Positions 32,343-45,412 of a stretch of 64,000 nt of DNA are shown here, one piece after another; position 1 is the first letter of the stretch; every line of letters starts with the position of its first letter. Location: NCBI GenBank assembly GCA_930367215.1, contig OV884058.1, positions 170,420,478 to 170,484,477 on the forward strand, given 5' to 3'. The translations under genes were made by a program, and so were the position numbers. Under the pieces are notes generated by a model. It was not told the origin of the DNA. It worked only from the letters and a program-made list of their open reading frames with translations, and did no database searches. Source of the stretch: Pollenia angustigena (lineage: Eukaryota > Arthropoda > Insecta > Diptera > Polleniidae).

Positions 32343-33069
32343 TAGGGAGATCGTACGTTTATTATTCGACTAGTTTAATTAGTTTTCCTCAAGGCGGTCG
32401 TTTTTAAATGTCCATTTTCCTAATATCGAATAAACCGGTTTTTTTAATAATGTGTAATTGTTTATACGTTTTCCTTAATATTGTTGTAAATCTATTAGTA
32501 ATTTAAGTATTTTTCTAATTGTTATATTTGGCAACCTTAAAATTTGTATGAAGAATGTCAAAACAAAATGTGACAAAAGTGACAAAAAAACATAAAAAAC
32601 GATGTAAATACAAATCGCTTATAAAAGCGTGTGTTCTTGTTAAAAAAAAAAAAATGAGAAACAATTCAAAATACCACAAAAAAAGTATAAAAGTAATAGT
32701 AATAAAATAAGTCTTTATAGGGATGTTATCTTTGAAGATATTTGCAATGGGATTAAAAAGACAACGTTAGATATCTCATAAGTTGCAAACGTTCTTCAAA
32801 GTGACGACTAATAAATCACCTTAAATTAGTCCACAATCCTGACATAATTGTGATCCAAATAAAACTTGACTCCGTTCCAAGTAGTTCTAAAGATATGGCA
32901 AATAATACTTTACTAAAATACGCTTCCAAAAATTAATCAAAAGATTTCAAAAAGTTGTTTGTGTTTTTATTTTTTCGAATATAACTGCCTTACCGAAGAC
33001 ATTTTTTTTTTTAAGTAGCAACTATTCGCAATATTCGATAACCGGTTTTTTAAAAAGACGATCTCCCTA
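32343..33069. mobile_element. 727 bp element with TAGGGAGATCGT ends
   Basis: TAGGGAGATCGT at 32343 is inverted as ACGATCTCCCTA ending at 33069. An inner ATAAACCGGTTTTTT / ATAACCGGTTTTTT pair lies near the ends. The outer TA of each end may be a TA duplication. No transposase. Confidence 0.6.
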
Positions 33070-33076
33070 CCCTTAA

Positions 33077-33572
33077 GCCTAGTACTCTGTTCAAATTCGT
33101 GAAAAATGTTGAGCAACATTTATTATTTCACACGAAAATTTTGACATGTATCAAATGTTACCTATTTTTCGAGTTTGTACAATTTGACGTTTTAATTCCT
33201 GTAAAGTATGCGACATTGTTTTGCGTATGTAAACAAACCCCACATGTATTTTACTAAAATTTATTTTTTTTAATAAAAAAGAAAGTAAATATGGATAAAA
33301 AACTGTTACCGGTTGTGTTACATTAATTTTTTATTTCCTATTAAATAAACAGTTCATATTTTTTTATTTTTGCTTAAAATTCCACGTGAAATAAGTACAG
33401 CTTACATTATTTCGCAGCTGTAAAAAAATGTTGCCAGAAAAATTTCGGAACTTTTTCACAAAATGAACAGAGTACAACTCTATCAACATTTTTTCATAGA
33501 TATTCCGCACAAGTTTTTTTCATATGTGTTTTGACAGCATTTCACGTGAAATGTTGAACAGAGTACCAGGCT
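33077..33572. mobile_element. ~496 bp MITE with TTAA flanks
   Basis: GCCTAGTACTCTGTTCAA and, inward from the right, GCCTGGTACTCTGTTCAAC are inverted, with TTAA at 33073-33076 and 33573-33576. Further inverted words (CACGTGAAAT, AACAGAGTAC) lie inside. The target suggests a piggyBac-like origin. It abuts the element ending at 33069. Confidence 0.7.
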
Positions 33573-33799
33573 TTAAGGCCGATAATAAATATAAAGACAC
33601 GATTTACCTAAGTGTTTTTGTTCCTAAATTTAAAAAAATTCTGCAGCGCTCTAAATCGAATAAATTTTTTCATAAAAGAAGCAAAACTTTCTCATTTTTG
33701 TTTTTATCAAATAGTGTTACTTACAACTTTTTAATTGGGCTTGGTGTTAAAAAACAGAGGAAATTTTTGCATTTTGTTAAAAATTGAGGTTATGCTATC

Positions 33800-36700
33800 T
33801 TCATATCGGTACTGGTGTCTTTTGCAACCTTAAAAGTTAACAATTTAAAAAAATGTATTTATAATTAAACTATTATCTTGATCGTTATCCTTTCTACCTA
33901 CACAAATCTCATTTGCATTTTTCATTTTCTCATTTTAACTTTTTCTTTACTTTTTTCATCATTTAGGAAAATTTGGCTAAATTTGATCAACATTTTACAT
34001 TATTTTAAACAAAATCACAAACAAACGAAAATTCACTGCTCATTAGACAAAATACTAAATCATCTTATTAAAATAAATATTTTAGTAGAAAAATGTTGGA
34101 TAAAATGAAAATGATGGAATGATGGATTCTTCTAAAATAATCAATAACAAAAAATATTTAAAGAAAGAAATGGAATTTTTTTTGTTAATACAACAATTTG
34201 TATTTTGATAAAAAAAGAGACTGACTTAAATTACTTTCCGCTGAAAAAATGTTATGAAACTACAACAACTTTAATAGGGGAAAGTAGAAAGAGAGAAATA
34301 TAGAAAAAAACGTTTTTTTTTTTTAATTACTGGCAAATTAAAAAAATAAAAACAAAGAAATGATTTCAAATCAAAAAAAAAAAAAAAAAAAAACTAATTA
34401 ATTTATAAAAGATAAGAATATAATTGCTGAAGTGAAACTTAAAAAGTAGGAAAAATCATAATTTTTCTTTAAAAACCAAACTTTACATATATTTTTCTCC
34501 TTACAACAATTAGAAAAAAAAAAACAACAACATAAACTTTTTTCATTAACGGAATGTAATTGCTGAATTAATTAAATTAATATTTAGAAAAACACAACAA
34601 CAACAAAAAACAATACATTTTACATTAACAATACTTTGATTACAAAATTAAGCTAAACATTTTTTTTAATCATAAAAATAAATATATTAATTTATATAGA
34701 AAATTATATAATACATACATAAATCTATTAAGGCCGGGAATTTGATCTTTATTTAAACTTTAAGTTTAAGTTAACCATTAGCCGTCTGTCTCTTGTATGT
34801 ATGCTTTGTTATAATAATAACAGTTAAAACTAAACTGGAAAGTATTCTAAGGTTGTTTGGTTAGCTTTAAGCTTAGTTTAAATAAGAGTTATTTAATCCT
34901 GCTTAACTCTTATAAACTTATACATATATATAATTAAAAAAAAAGCTTAATCTAAACATAATTTACTAAATACATACATAATAACATTTAACAATTAAAT
35001 GATTGACAAAAATCTTTAAACATTAAATACGTATAAAACAAAAACATACAAAAAACAACGTATGTATTTATAATTTATCTATAGAAAAAAAAAAAACAAA
35101 ACATAATTTTATTTATTTGTAATTTATTCAATATTTTTGTTTTTTCTTATTACAAAAATGTTTAACGGGCAGCCTGTTTTTATATTTTAACTTATTTCTA
35201 ATTATTCATTATTTATATTTTTATGTATAAACAAATTTATATTATAAAAAAAATGTCTATGTATTTTTTTATTGTAATCTACTATATGTGCATGTATTTT
35301 TTGTAAATTTTATAAAATTGTTTTAGTGTTAAAAAAATTTAAACACCTAAAAAATCCTATTTAATATTTTTTAATATTTTAAAAAACAATTTGAAAAAAT
35401 TTTTTTTACCAATTTTTAAATTATTAAAATTTTGTATGGAAAAATTAGCTCATGTTTTGTAAAATTATGATAAACTATATATAGTAATTTGGTATTTTTA
35501 CAGTGTTTTATAATATTTTCATTTAGAAAAAATAGTTATATAAACCAATAAATCTACTTGTTTATATAATATTTTTTATTCTTTTAATTTGAATTAGATT
35601 TTTGTTTTTAATATTCTTACCCTACGTTTCCACATGCAAGTAGTGTATACGCATTATCAACGAAAAATCTAAAAAACAGCCGATTGGCTAAAAGTTCAAA
35701 AATTGTGTATATTTTACCCTGCGGCCACATGTTCAAGTTGTTCTTGATAGTCTTTTACATATACTGCTTGTCAAAACTTACATAAATTGAAAGCTGTGAC
35801 GTAGACTGCACTCAATTTGTAAGCAATTTACTTACAAGATGTCAACAACAACACAATTTATAAAGACAAACTTGTACTCAGCTGTTAAATTGAAAGTAAA
35901 ATTGCCAAACAAGTGGAAAGGTGGAAAGCCATCTCGTCGTCAATTTAAAAAGTGTTAGTGTGTTAGTAAAAAAGTAAGAGCCCTGCAATCAACTCAGTGA
36001 ACTTTAAGCTAACATTAAGTTAATTTTTTTAAGCTAGTTGTGGTTAATGCCTGTATTATTTTTCATGGAGCCAACTGACTATTTTATCATTGGCATGTCA
36101 TAGGAAGTAGTCAATTGTCCGACTCTGCATGACTTTTCAACTAACTTAAAGTTAGCTACTTATTAGTTAGCTTACAGGGAGTTCGGTAGTAGTTATATAG
36201 CTTTAAGCTTACTTTATGTTAATACACCATAAGCTTAATAAGGAAAAGATTTTATATTTAATAATTAAAAACTATTTTATTTTAGTATTCTTAAATTTTT
36301 CTTTTTATTTTGAATTCAGTTATGTTTTTTTCCGTTTTTTTATAAACTTAAAGGCATTTCTAATGTCCTATCTTCCTCATTTGAGACAAATGATCGGCAG
36401 GCGTCACTGCGACACTAAAATTTTGCATATACAAAACAATAAACAGTTATAAAAATCAAAATTCGATATAAAAAAAGAAAACAAAAACAAGAAACAAACG
36501 AAAATAAAAATTGCCGCACAGAATTCACTCGCATTGTTTTCGGGGAATTTCTGCATTTGTTTATAGTTAGCATATAGTTAGTTGTTAAAAAGTTAATTAT
36601 TAATGCGTTATTTTTGTAGTCGACTACCAAATTGCTTGCAGGGAGTGTATTGCAAATTGAAAGGCAAAACTTGATCGTGTGGCCGCCAAGTTAGAGAAAA

Positions 36701-37100
36701 AAAAGTGTGAGTGTATTGAGTTTTTCGAACTTGCACTTGCATGTGGAAATGGGGGGTTAACTAGAAAAAGTTTACAGCCCGTCTTGACGAGCCATTGGTT
36801 GTGTGAGCACACGAACAAAACATTCGCAGATTACTTTATTCATCTTTTTTGATGTGGGGAACAAGTATGTCACGGCAACTCATATAAAAAGCAACAATAA
36901 CGATCAACACGGCGCTTATTTATTAGCCAAATTTATAGGTGCAAAAGAAATTTGTTTTGTTGCTCTAACATAATGATGACTCGTGAAGCCAGGTTGTTAT
37001 TGAAATCTACATGTAAATTTTTTAAATTCAAAATTTCTTTAAAAAAAAAAACAAAAGGCAATACTTTTTAGCAGCAGTTTGTAAAGAGTGTCCATATATT
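33800..37100. other. Long AT-rich non-coding stretch
   Basis: Homopolymer A/T runs dominate to about 35.6 kb. From 35.6 to 36.2 kb the sequence is more mixed, and 36.35-36.95 kb is less AT-rich with a CATATAAAAAG near 36886 that could be a TATA box. I find no coding region or conserved element to support a gene. It could hold untranslated exons or regulatory DNA. Confidence 0.4.
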
Positions 37101-37116
37101 TACGCATGATTTAAAT

Positions 37117-37668
37117 CAGTGTTCGAAAATAAACAGTAAATTTTTTAACGTTCGGCTCACACACCCAGGAACGATATCTATTTTTTTAGTGATTCTGTAG
37201 ACATACACAACCCTTAATAGCGTTCGTAACTATTTTCAAGAAAGAACCGAGCATTATATAATGTTCGGTTCTTCGTTAAAAAACAAACAATTGCAGTGAT
37301 ACTGTAGACAAACATTATATTTTAATGTTCTATAATTTTTTTTTCGTGTGTGTATTTTGTTTTTGTAAAAAATGTTTGGTTTTTTTTACCAGCCAAAAGG
37401 GACGAACATTAACAAGCCGAACCTAACACATTGAAGTTTGTGGATTTTCAAAAAAAAAAAAAAATAATAATCGAACGGAATTAAATGTTCACATCTTTTG
37501 TTGAGTTTGATCAAAACAGTAATATTTTTGTGTTCGAAAGATGACTAACAGGGAAACGTTATTTTTTTTAATGATTTTCTACACAAACACTATTAGCGTT
37601 TGTGTTTTCCACAAATCTGCCGAACCGAACATTAAGAAACGATATTTAGTGTTTATTTTCGAACACTG
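37117..37668. mobile_element. 552 bp hAT-type element, TSD ATTTAAAT
   Basis: The ends CAGTGTTCGAAAATAAACA are inverted at 37117 and 37668, flanked by a perfect 8 bp duplication ATTTAAAT (37109-37116 and 37669-37676). Inside are imperfect repeats of GATTCTGTAGACA-like and GAACATTA-like words. It is non-autonomous. Confidence 0.85.
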
Positions 37669-38297
37669 ATTTAAATACAAAACACCGTTTTTACTCTTTA
37701 TTAGAATTTTCTTTATTGAATAATAAAAAGGAAAAAAGGAAAATTACACCTTATTGACGTGAACGGTATTTTTTTTTAGTTAAAGGTACAAAACTGTCAA
37801 AAACAAAAATCTGTCATATAATTCTTGGAAGTAATAGATATTTTTCAAGATGCCAAATAAAATTGTATTAATTGATTATTTAATTGTCACGTCGTTTTTA
37901 AGTTCTTTTTTATATTTTTTTGCATAGAATTCATTTTTAATTTAGTTTTGAAAAACGACGTTTTAAAAAAGTAAAATTTGATTTAATAAAAATGGAGTTT
38001 AAAGAATCATAGTTGATTATCTTAAAAAGAGATGTAATTTTTGTGAAAAATAACAACATTTTTAATATGGTGGCAACCACACTCAATTGGACGTTTGTGA
38101 ATTGCCAACTCTTTAAAAATTGTAAAATTGCAATTTTCCAATCTGATTTTTTACACTTGGTTAAAACTTGTTTAAATTGCAACTTTCGGTGGAAAAGTTT
38201 TTCCTTGTGTTTGTTGTAACAAAAATTACATTTTTCCACTTTTCCATTTTTTCACCAAATAAAAAAACTGAAATGAATACCCTTAAAGTATGTACAT

Positions 38298-38734
38298 TAG
38301 GGCTATAACTTTTTCACACTTTTTGCGAATATCTAAAACGGCACAGTATAGTCGTGTATAACATTAAAAGTTATTAATAAAAATATGATAATTTTTTTCG
38401 GATTGTTAAAAAAGTTCACGCAGGAATCGGGTTGAAGTTTGAAAACAACCATTTTAATCTAGCGGAAATTTTAAAAAATATACACCTGGTATTTGTATAT
38501 ATTCCTATATGTATCACTTAAATGGTATTTTGGAATTTATCCGCTGCTTTAGATTTAAAAGTTTTCCTACGATTTACAATATATCGCGGTTCAAAATTTT
38601 TTTGAAGGTTTCAGAAATTTGCTTCCCAGTGTGAGTTTTTTTTCTCGCAAAACGACGGGAGACAGGTGTTTTCATTACTAAAACATTCTTGGCCACTCCG
38701 TGGTACTATGCCAAAAAATTTAGTTATAGCCCTA
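38298..38734. mobile_element. 437 bp hAT-type element, TSD ATGTACAT
   Basis: TAGGGCTATAACT at 38298 is inverted as AGTTATAGCCCTA ending at 38734. A perfect 8 bp duplication, ATGTACAT, flanks it (38290-38297 and 38735-38742). TAG ends and an 8 bp TSD fit hAT. No transposase. Confidence 0.85.
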
Positions 38735-39452
38735 ATGTACATAGAAAAAATTAACACCATGATTAATGGGTTCTTCGGATATGCTAGCACAAAAGCAATT
38801 TCGTTTATGCAGCGTTTGATTTTTTTTTTTTTTTTTTGCCTTTAATGCACGTGTATTTGTGGGCCGGGATACAGAGAAATTTGACTTTAAATAACCTCAT
38901 GAAAAAAATTCAATGGTGTTGGATCATGTTATATCAATTATAATGATTTGCATAGAATACACGAGCAGAAAATTACTACACCCATCATGTACTTATTTGC
39001 AAAATTAATCAGGTATGTGATGAAAATCGATCGTTTTTTAAAGTTGTGATAAATTTTGAGTGATAGATTTTGTTATGCACTTTAAAGAGAGGAACGAGAA
39101 ACAAAGTTAACTCTATTTCGGTTAAACAGATTGTATAATGAGCTGAAACACAAAGTTAAATACATACCCGGATTAAGTTTGCAGACAAACACCATTAATT
39201 ATTTTGTCGGCTTATAACTTGCAATTGTGTCCCGCTTGCTAGTGTGGTCGTTGTTGCAAAGGATTAAAGTAACACACAACCAGTGTTCTTTAATCTTTAA
39301 AAAAAACGACACAATCGTTTACGATAACGACAACCGTAATAAGGCTGAATATGTTTAAAATTCAGATACAAATAAATTTTTAATTATGCTAAATTACGCA
39401 AGCCCGCGAATTAAAATATACTACCACGTTTGACTTGCATACATATCTATTA

Positions 39453-39599
39453 GTGCCGGTTCACACACGTCAAGTTTGACTCTTCAAGTCTTGAGTTTTT
39501 AGGGGAAAGAGGAAAATAAATGACATTCTCTTTTCCCTTCTCTCCTCTCCTAAAAGCTCAACACTTGACGAGTCAAACTTGACGTGTGTGAACCAGCAC
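39453..39599. mobile_element. 147 bp foldback MITE, TSD TTA (Harbinger-like)
   Basis: GTGCYGGTTCACACACGTC arms are inverted over about 35 bases, with TTA at 39450-39452 and 39600-39602. A TTA duplication fits PIF/Harbinger. The arms hold TCAAGTTTGACTC. Confidence 0.8.
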
Positions 39600-40385
39600 T
39601 TAAAGTGTGAAAGTATGATGATGGTGGCACTAAGTTAAATCTCGCTTGTTTTAGTTTTTTATTTTATGATTTTTAGTTTAAAATTATTTAAAAAAGAAAA
39701 CCTCCTCCGATATGATAAAAATCAAAGCCAATTTGCCACTATTTGACGCGTAATTTAGTAGCATCAAATCAAACCAGTATATGGCTTTGGGCGGCACCTT
39801 CTCACTCGCATACATTTTAGCGAATGCAAGTGGGAAGGCAAATAAAAAAAATAAGCGAATATTGCGCGAATCCGAATATTCGCCGCACCCTACTTGTACA
39901 CCAATTTTAACTTGTAAAAAAAAATACTAAAACTTTTTAGAAAATAATTTTTTCCCGTTTAAAAAATTAAATGATCTCAAAGTATTTTAGTGGTGAGTAA
40001 GTAAGTGTTTACGTCCTACTTATCCCGCCCTCAAATGCTAATATTTTATTAGGTTGGGAAGCCAATTCGTAAATAATTATAAATGATAGTTATATCGTAC
40101 ATATACATTTATTTTTTTTTTATTGTGCTTTTATTCAGAATTTACATTTACATTTGTAATATGGACAACGTACGCAAAATAGAAGTCAACTTTGGCTGAC
40201 AGTAGTGAAATGTAAAAATCTGCAAAATGTTACGGAATATTCAAAAGTCATACATTTATTTTAAAAGTGTATAAATGTAGGTCTCTATCCTGTATTTACC
40301 CAATAAAATATCTATAATGGTTTTTGTTTTATTGGATTAATTAACGATCGGAAACGTACGGGTCGCGAACGTACAATTTTTCCAT

Positions 40386-41348
40386 ATGTTTTTTATACCC
40401 TTCACCACAGGTGGAAAAGGGTATATATAAGTTTGTCATTCCGTTTGTAATTTCTACAATATTGATCTTAGACCCTATAAAGTATATATATTCTGGGTCC
40501 TTATGAGGAGAGAAGTTGATTTAACGATATCCGTCCGTCCGTCTGTCCGTCTTACGTTTGATATGTGTTTTCCGGAGACTCCAGACATGATAGCGGCTAC
40601 GTTGTTTTACATTTATGTCACATATAGCCCACCATTTCTTGCTATTGAAATTCAGCCAGATCGGTCCAACAATGGCTGAGATATGACCAAAAAACCACGA
40701 CTGCCTCTAATTTTTCCAAAAAAATCCCTTGTGGTTGTTGTATTTGTATTACTTTTTTCTGGAGAACGGCAAGAGCCAAAGCTTTAAAATTAGGTACAAA
40801 CATTTAGGTTATAAATATACACCATCCTACAAAATGTGGGCGGGATTGGAGAAGTAGGCGTGGTACCTCTCATACAAAAAGTATTAAAAATTGTATAAAA
40901 ACCTGAATTTTTTGACTGTAATATGACCTATGGTTACGCCTTATATATCAGAAGATCGGAAATTTTAATAGAAAATATTTTCTGAAAAACTCGGGAAAAT
41001 CGGTTCAGATACGAAAAAGTTATGACCAAAATATTAATTTTTTTTTGAAAAATACCCATTTTCAGGAACCAGAGATCTTTCCGAGTGCACGTTTTATAGC
41101 CAAAATAACTGGCAAATTTCTTCTTTAACACGTCGGTATATAAATATGTCAAATCGGTTAAGAAATAGCAGAGTTATGACCAAAATACTGAAATCCCAAA
41201 AATTACTTAAATTAATTATGCAAAGCGAAGTTCAAATCCGGTTGTCGTCTCTTCTTTTTTATTTTTTAGTTGCTCTCTATTCTACTCGCACAATGGTGAA
41301 GGGTATATAAGATTCGGCACAGCGGAATATAGCACTCTTACTTGTTTA
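40386..41348 (+). repeat. Dispersed repeat family A, longest copy
   Basis: Runs from TTTTTATACCCTTCACCAC through GTTTGTCATTCCGTTTG, ACCCTATAAAGTATATAT, CCGTCCGTCTGTCCGTC and CGGCAAGAGCCAAAGC to AAGGGTATATAAGATTCGGC and ATATAGCACTCTTACTTG. The two short blocks with GAAGGGTATA / TATACCCTTC make an inverted pair near the ends. No protein is encoded. It appears complete and serves as the type copy in this window. Confidence 0.7.
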
Positions 41349-41349
41349 T

Positions 41350-43555
41350 TATTATCACCATGCATTTTTCCATAAATATCTTCAAATTTCCTTAACAAAA
41401 AATTTAATGATCAGTTTACAATTGGTTGTAATAGAGAGAATAATGAAGAAAGAGTGCAAACATAACATATTTTTTGCATGTAAAATAATTATATAAAAAT
41501 GTATTTATGTAGAAGTAGCTTCAAAATTAAATATAAAATTTTGCAGTTTCCAGCCCAATTTCCTCAAGTAAAACAGCTGAGATATGCTATGAAACCATTC
41601 CATTATAAAAACGTATACTTTTTAGTAACAATGAACAATAAAAGACGATGATTATCAACATTTTATTTTTCCATCCTGGTTGACCATATATAATATTTGG
41701 CTTTATGGGCTTTTTATATTACTTGGATTGAAATAAATAAATAAATACATACATAAATGCTTTTAAACTAAATTTTGTTAAAAAGTAAGGTTATGTTAAT
41801 TTTTAATAATTAATTGAAAAACTTTTTGTTTCGAATTTTTTTCTTTTAAAGTATGTAGTTATTTTTCTTTCCAAAGTGTTCCTAATCTTTGTCATCAAAG
41901 CACGCGCCATGTTTAGAGCATGGCCATTGTAAGACTATACAACAATTTTGTAAGCTACGTTTAACTGTAGATTTCTTTTAAATAAAATAGTGCAATAATA
42001 TTATACAAAATAAATTAACTAGTCTTTGGGCAAATCGTTAAGAGTAAGAGTTTTTCGCGTGGCCAATAGAAAACAATCTTACTGATGCTGCAACTCGATC
42101 AGATTTGAAACATGGTATGTGTCAGTAGGGTTCAGATATTCGGAATCTTGAAAATAATACAAATGCAGCCGATAAACCGCTTTAATATGCGTACGTTTCG
42201 TTTAAAAACTTGGTAGAAAATTTATACAACTAAAAAGGGATATATTTAAATTTCAATAAAATCAGATAGTTTCATAAGGCGACTAAATTTTGAAAATAAA
42301 AATAGAGGACATAAAGAAAAAAATTTTTTTTGACTTCAAGATGTTTTAAATATATTACAGACAAATTAACATTCCCATATTTATATGTATATGTGCAGTA
42401 AATTAAAAAAAAAAATACATATTGTCGGCTCAATATTCAAACCTGCTAAATCCAGTTTTTAAGTTAATTGAGATTTTGATGCCGTTTGGTAGAAAAAGAT
42501 ATGCATCGTAGACCAGCATGTACATATGTAGTTTTTCTATAATTTCAAGCAGCAAATAAGAAAAATAATTAGTTTTTCCTGTAAAATTTGTTGAAAGGGA
42601 GTTAGCAGGTTTGCATTTACTTAAGCAAAATCAGTTAAAAAAAATAATGAAACTTAAAAATTCATTGCACTAACTTATTAAAAAATTTATACTGCAAGTG
42701 TATGAGATTTCAGTAGGAATATGAACAGAACAAGTATGGCACGACATTTTTCATACGATTTGACAGAAAAAACCGGTGATCGCCGTGAAATAATATTTTA
42801 ATTTATAAAAATAAAAGCAAATATTGGTCATGCTTTTAAAAATAAAGAGGGCAAAGATGACAGATTATGAAAAAAGATGATAAAAGAGGAGACAAATTTT
42901 ATAGAGGACAGCCAGTTAAAATAGATGATTGTTCTCTAAAAAAGAGTACGTATGGTCACCTTAAGTTTCAGAAAGGCAGAAATTGCCTCCTGCCTCCCCT
43001 TACTTGAGGGTTTAGAAAAAAGATTAAAAAATACTGAAAATATCAACATTGCTGCATTCAGAATGTACTAATAAAGTGACCTCACAAGCGCAGCTGTTTG
43101 CAGTGATTTTCTTCGTGTGTGACGTTTGTTGTCATTTTTTTGTTTATTTACTTTTTTTTATAAAGCATTTTGACACTTGCCGTATCAATTCTAGCAACAA
43201 AATGCCTGTTGTTTTTTTTATTGTTTCATTGTTGTAGTACTGAGGTCGCTTTGTTAATACATTTTGGCTGCATTCCTACAAAAATCAGTAACGGTAAACG
43301 ACTTCTCTTTTTTACTCATTACTTTTATGCAAAAGCACTTGTTTTATTTCTTTCCAATATTAAAGATTATGCTACCACCATACGCAGTGATAAAAGTGAT
43401 GCAAACATAGAATTTGAATAAAATCTTCATTTCAAGAACAAATATGGTTAAATCGCACTATCTAATCTTTTAATGTAAGATCGGCAAAAATTGCAACAGT
43501 GCATACAACTTGTGCGATACTAATTTCTAAAAACATTTTGTGCGGTTGTTGCAAC
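41350..43555. other. AT-rich DNA, no gene recognised
   Basis: Only short open frames without domains. No inverted-repeat element with clear ends was found. Confidence 0.45.
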
Positions 43556-43558
43556 TAG

Positions 43559-43855
43559 TCCGCAACGCTTTTTGTACCCACACCACAATAGTGGAGAGGG
43601 TATTATGCATTTGTGCTGATGTGTGTAACGCCTTAAAATATTGGTCCTAGACCAACCTTAAAGTGTACCGATCGACACAGAATCACTTTCTAAGTCGAAC
43701 TAACGATGTCCATCCGTCTGGCTGGCTGTCCATGTAACCTTCTGCGCAAATTACAGGTCGCAATTTTGGAGATAATTTGATAAAATTTGGGTCATAGGTT
43801 TTTATTGGCACAAAGACCAAGAATTCTCGTAACTTAACGATATCGATAGTTTAAT
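43559..43855 (+). repeat. Dispersed repeat family B fragment
   Basis: TACCCACACCACAATAGTGG and GGAGAGGGTATTATGCATTT at the start, then a CCTTAAAGTGTACCGATCG segment and a GATGTCCATCCGTC segment. The layout is parallel to family A (paired TACCC/GGGTA, then a CCGTC block) but the sequence is different. Common in higher fly genomes to my knowledge. Truncated at the right. Confidence 0.5.
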
Positions 43856-44284
43856 TTAATCAGTGACCCACCCTAATACATATTCAACATTAGCAAAATA
43901 TCAAACTCTGTTCCATCCCTAGAGGGAAACAAACTGGCACCAAAGTAGTTCCGTGATAGGTCTATTGTGGTAGAGACCGGTTCTAGTTCTAACACTTTAT
44001 ATGAATGGGACCTATCACTTAAACATGGGGTTGTCATTGGAGGTGTTTGACAAGTCACACATCTATTCTCAATGAATGTGTTTAGTGTTAATTACTACAA
44101 TGTATTATTATTTTAATACAATGTAGTATTATTTCAATAAAACAAGTCCTAGAACTAAATTTAAGAACCAAATTTTAGAAAGTCCCAACAAAGTGTTTCA
44201 CACCGGCTGTGAAGACTGTATTCATTACTTTTTCTACCTTTTTGTTCTTCATATACCAGTTAAATGATTGGTTCTGCTTTCACT

Positions 44285-45054
44285 CAGAGTTCCCAGTTTT
44301 ATTTTAAAGCTTATCCCCAATTTGCGATTTTTCATCCCCAAAAATTCCCAAAATAGCCAGTTTCTTAACCCCAAAAATCCCCAAATTTTCTTAAAAATAA
44401 AATACATAATATTATGTCAATAGAAAAATATGCATACATCCATTTATTTAAATAAATCCATTTGTATAATACATTATTAAAACTAATGGTGTTCATTTTT
44501 TGAGTTCTACGTATCTATGTACAAGGGTAACGTAAAAACACAAAAGAAAAATAATTATACGTCAATACATATCTATAATTTCCAAAACTCGAAAATCATA
44601 ATCTTCTAATTCATAAGCCAATGCAATTTTGTGTTACATGTTGTTTGTTTAAAAAGTGCATTTGAGATTATTGAATAAATTTGTCACAGCAAGCTGCATT
44701 ATTTTAAAGTGTGTATTTATTCTAAGAAGAGCTCCTAATAACTCATATTGCATTCTGTTGCAAATATTGATTTTGGTTGTATTCGTTACAGAAAAAAGCT
44801 AGTTCAATAGAAGTAACGCTAGTTGGTACAACAAACATATTTAAAACTATTTCAACAAGTTCTTGAAATAGTTTTAAACCGCAAAAAATACTAAAATTTG
44901 TACCCACATCTTGACCAAATCGGTCTTGCCATTGCAAAAATGAAATGTTTAACAATATATTATCCCCAAAAATCCCCAGCGAAAAAAGTGCTTTTCCCCA
45001 AAAAATCACCTGGGGATTTTCACGAAATTTTTATCCCCAAAACTGGGAACACTG
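44285..45054 (-). mobile_element. 770 bp hAT element, TSD CTTTCACT
   Basis: The ends CAGAGTTCCCAGTTTT and CAGTGTTCCCAGTTTT (right end inward) are flanked by a perfect 8 bp duplication, CTTTCACT (44277-44284 and 45055-45062). Both ends are full of CCCCAAAAATCCCC words. It carries a truncated piece of hAT transposase on the minus strand (44743-45009), so it is an internal-deletion derivative. Confidence 0.88.
44743..44920 (-). pseudogene. hAT transposase dimerisation fragment in the 770 bp element
   Basis: The minus-strand frame reads LFQELVEIVLNMFVVPTSVT followed by SIELAFFCNEYNQNQY. This matches the hAT end block (ER.FS changed to EL.FF) and then continues to a QQNAI stop. The upstream frame is transposon end sequence. 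It is related to the frame at 6350-6688, which carries VPTNN in the same position. Confidence 0.65.
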
Positions 45055-45412
45055 CTTTCACTGGTCATGAGTTCTTTCTTTTGGTACTTGTACTATTTCT
45101 ACAAATCCTTGGACCTGTCCTTTGGAACAATTGACACAAATTTCCCGCAGGGATATAGCTACAGCGAAGCGTACAATCACACAAAATGCCTAAATACGAC
45201 GAAACCACTGGCATCAACACTTGATTAAACCTGCATGTTAAAATAAATAATTTTCTTAACCCATTTTTCGCCGATCGGTAATTACCAGCAATTTTTCCGG
45301 TTTTTTTTTTATTAGTTACTTAGAATTTTAAGAGTTAAATTAAGTTTTGCAATCAGAAATTTTTTAGAAAACGGCTATTTAAAGCATGTACATAAAAAAA
45401 CGTCTTAAATAC

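Noticed and set aside
32343..33572. One large element rather than two neighbours
   Set aside because: Each part has its own inverted ends (TAGGGAGATCGT; GCCTAGTACTCTG) and the second has TTAA flanks, so two adjacent elements fit better.
36880..36900. Possible TATA box and promoter
   Set aside because: No downstream coding exon, initiator or conserved motif could be tied to it.
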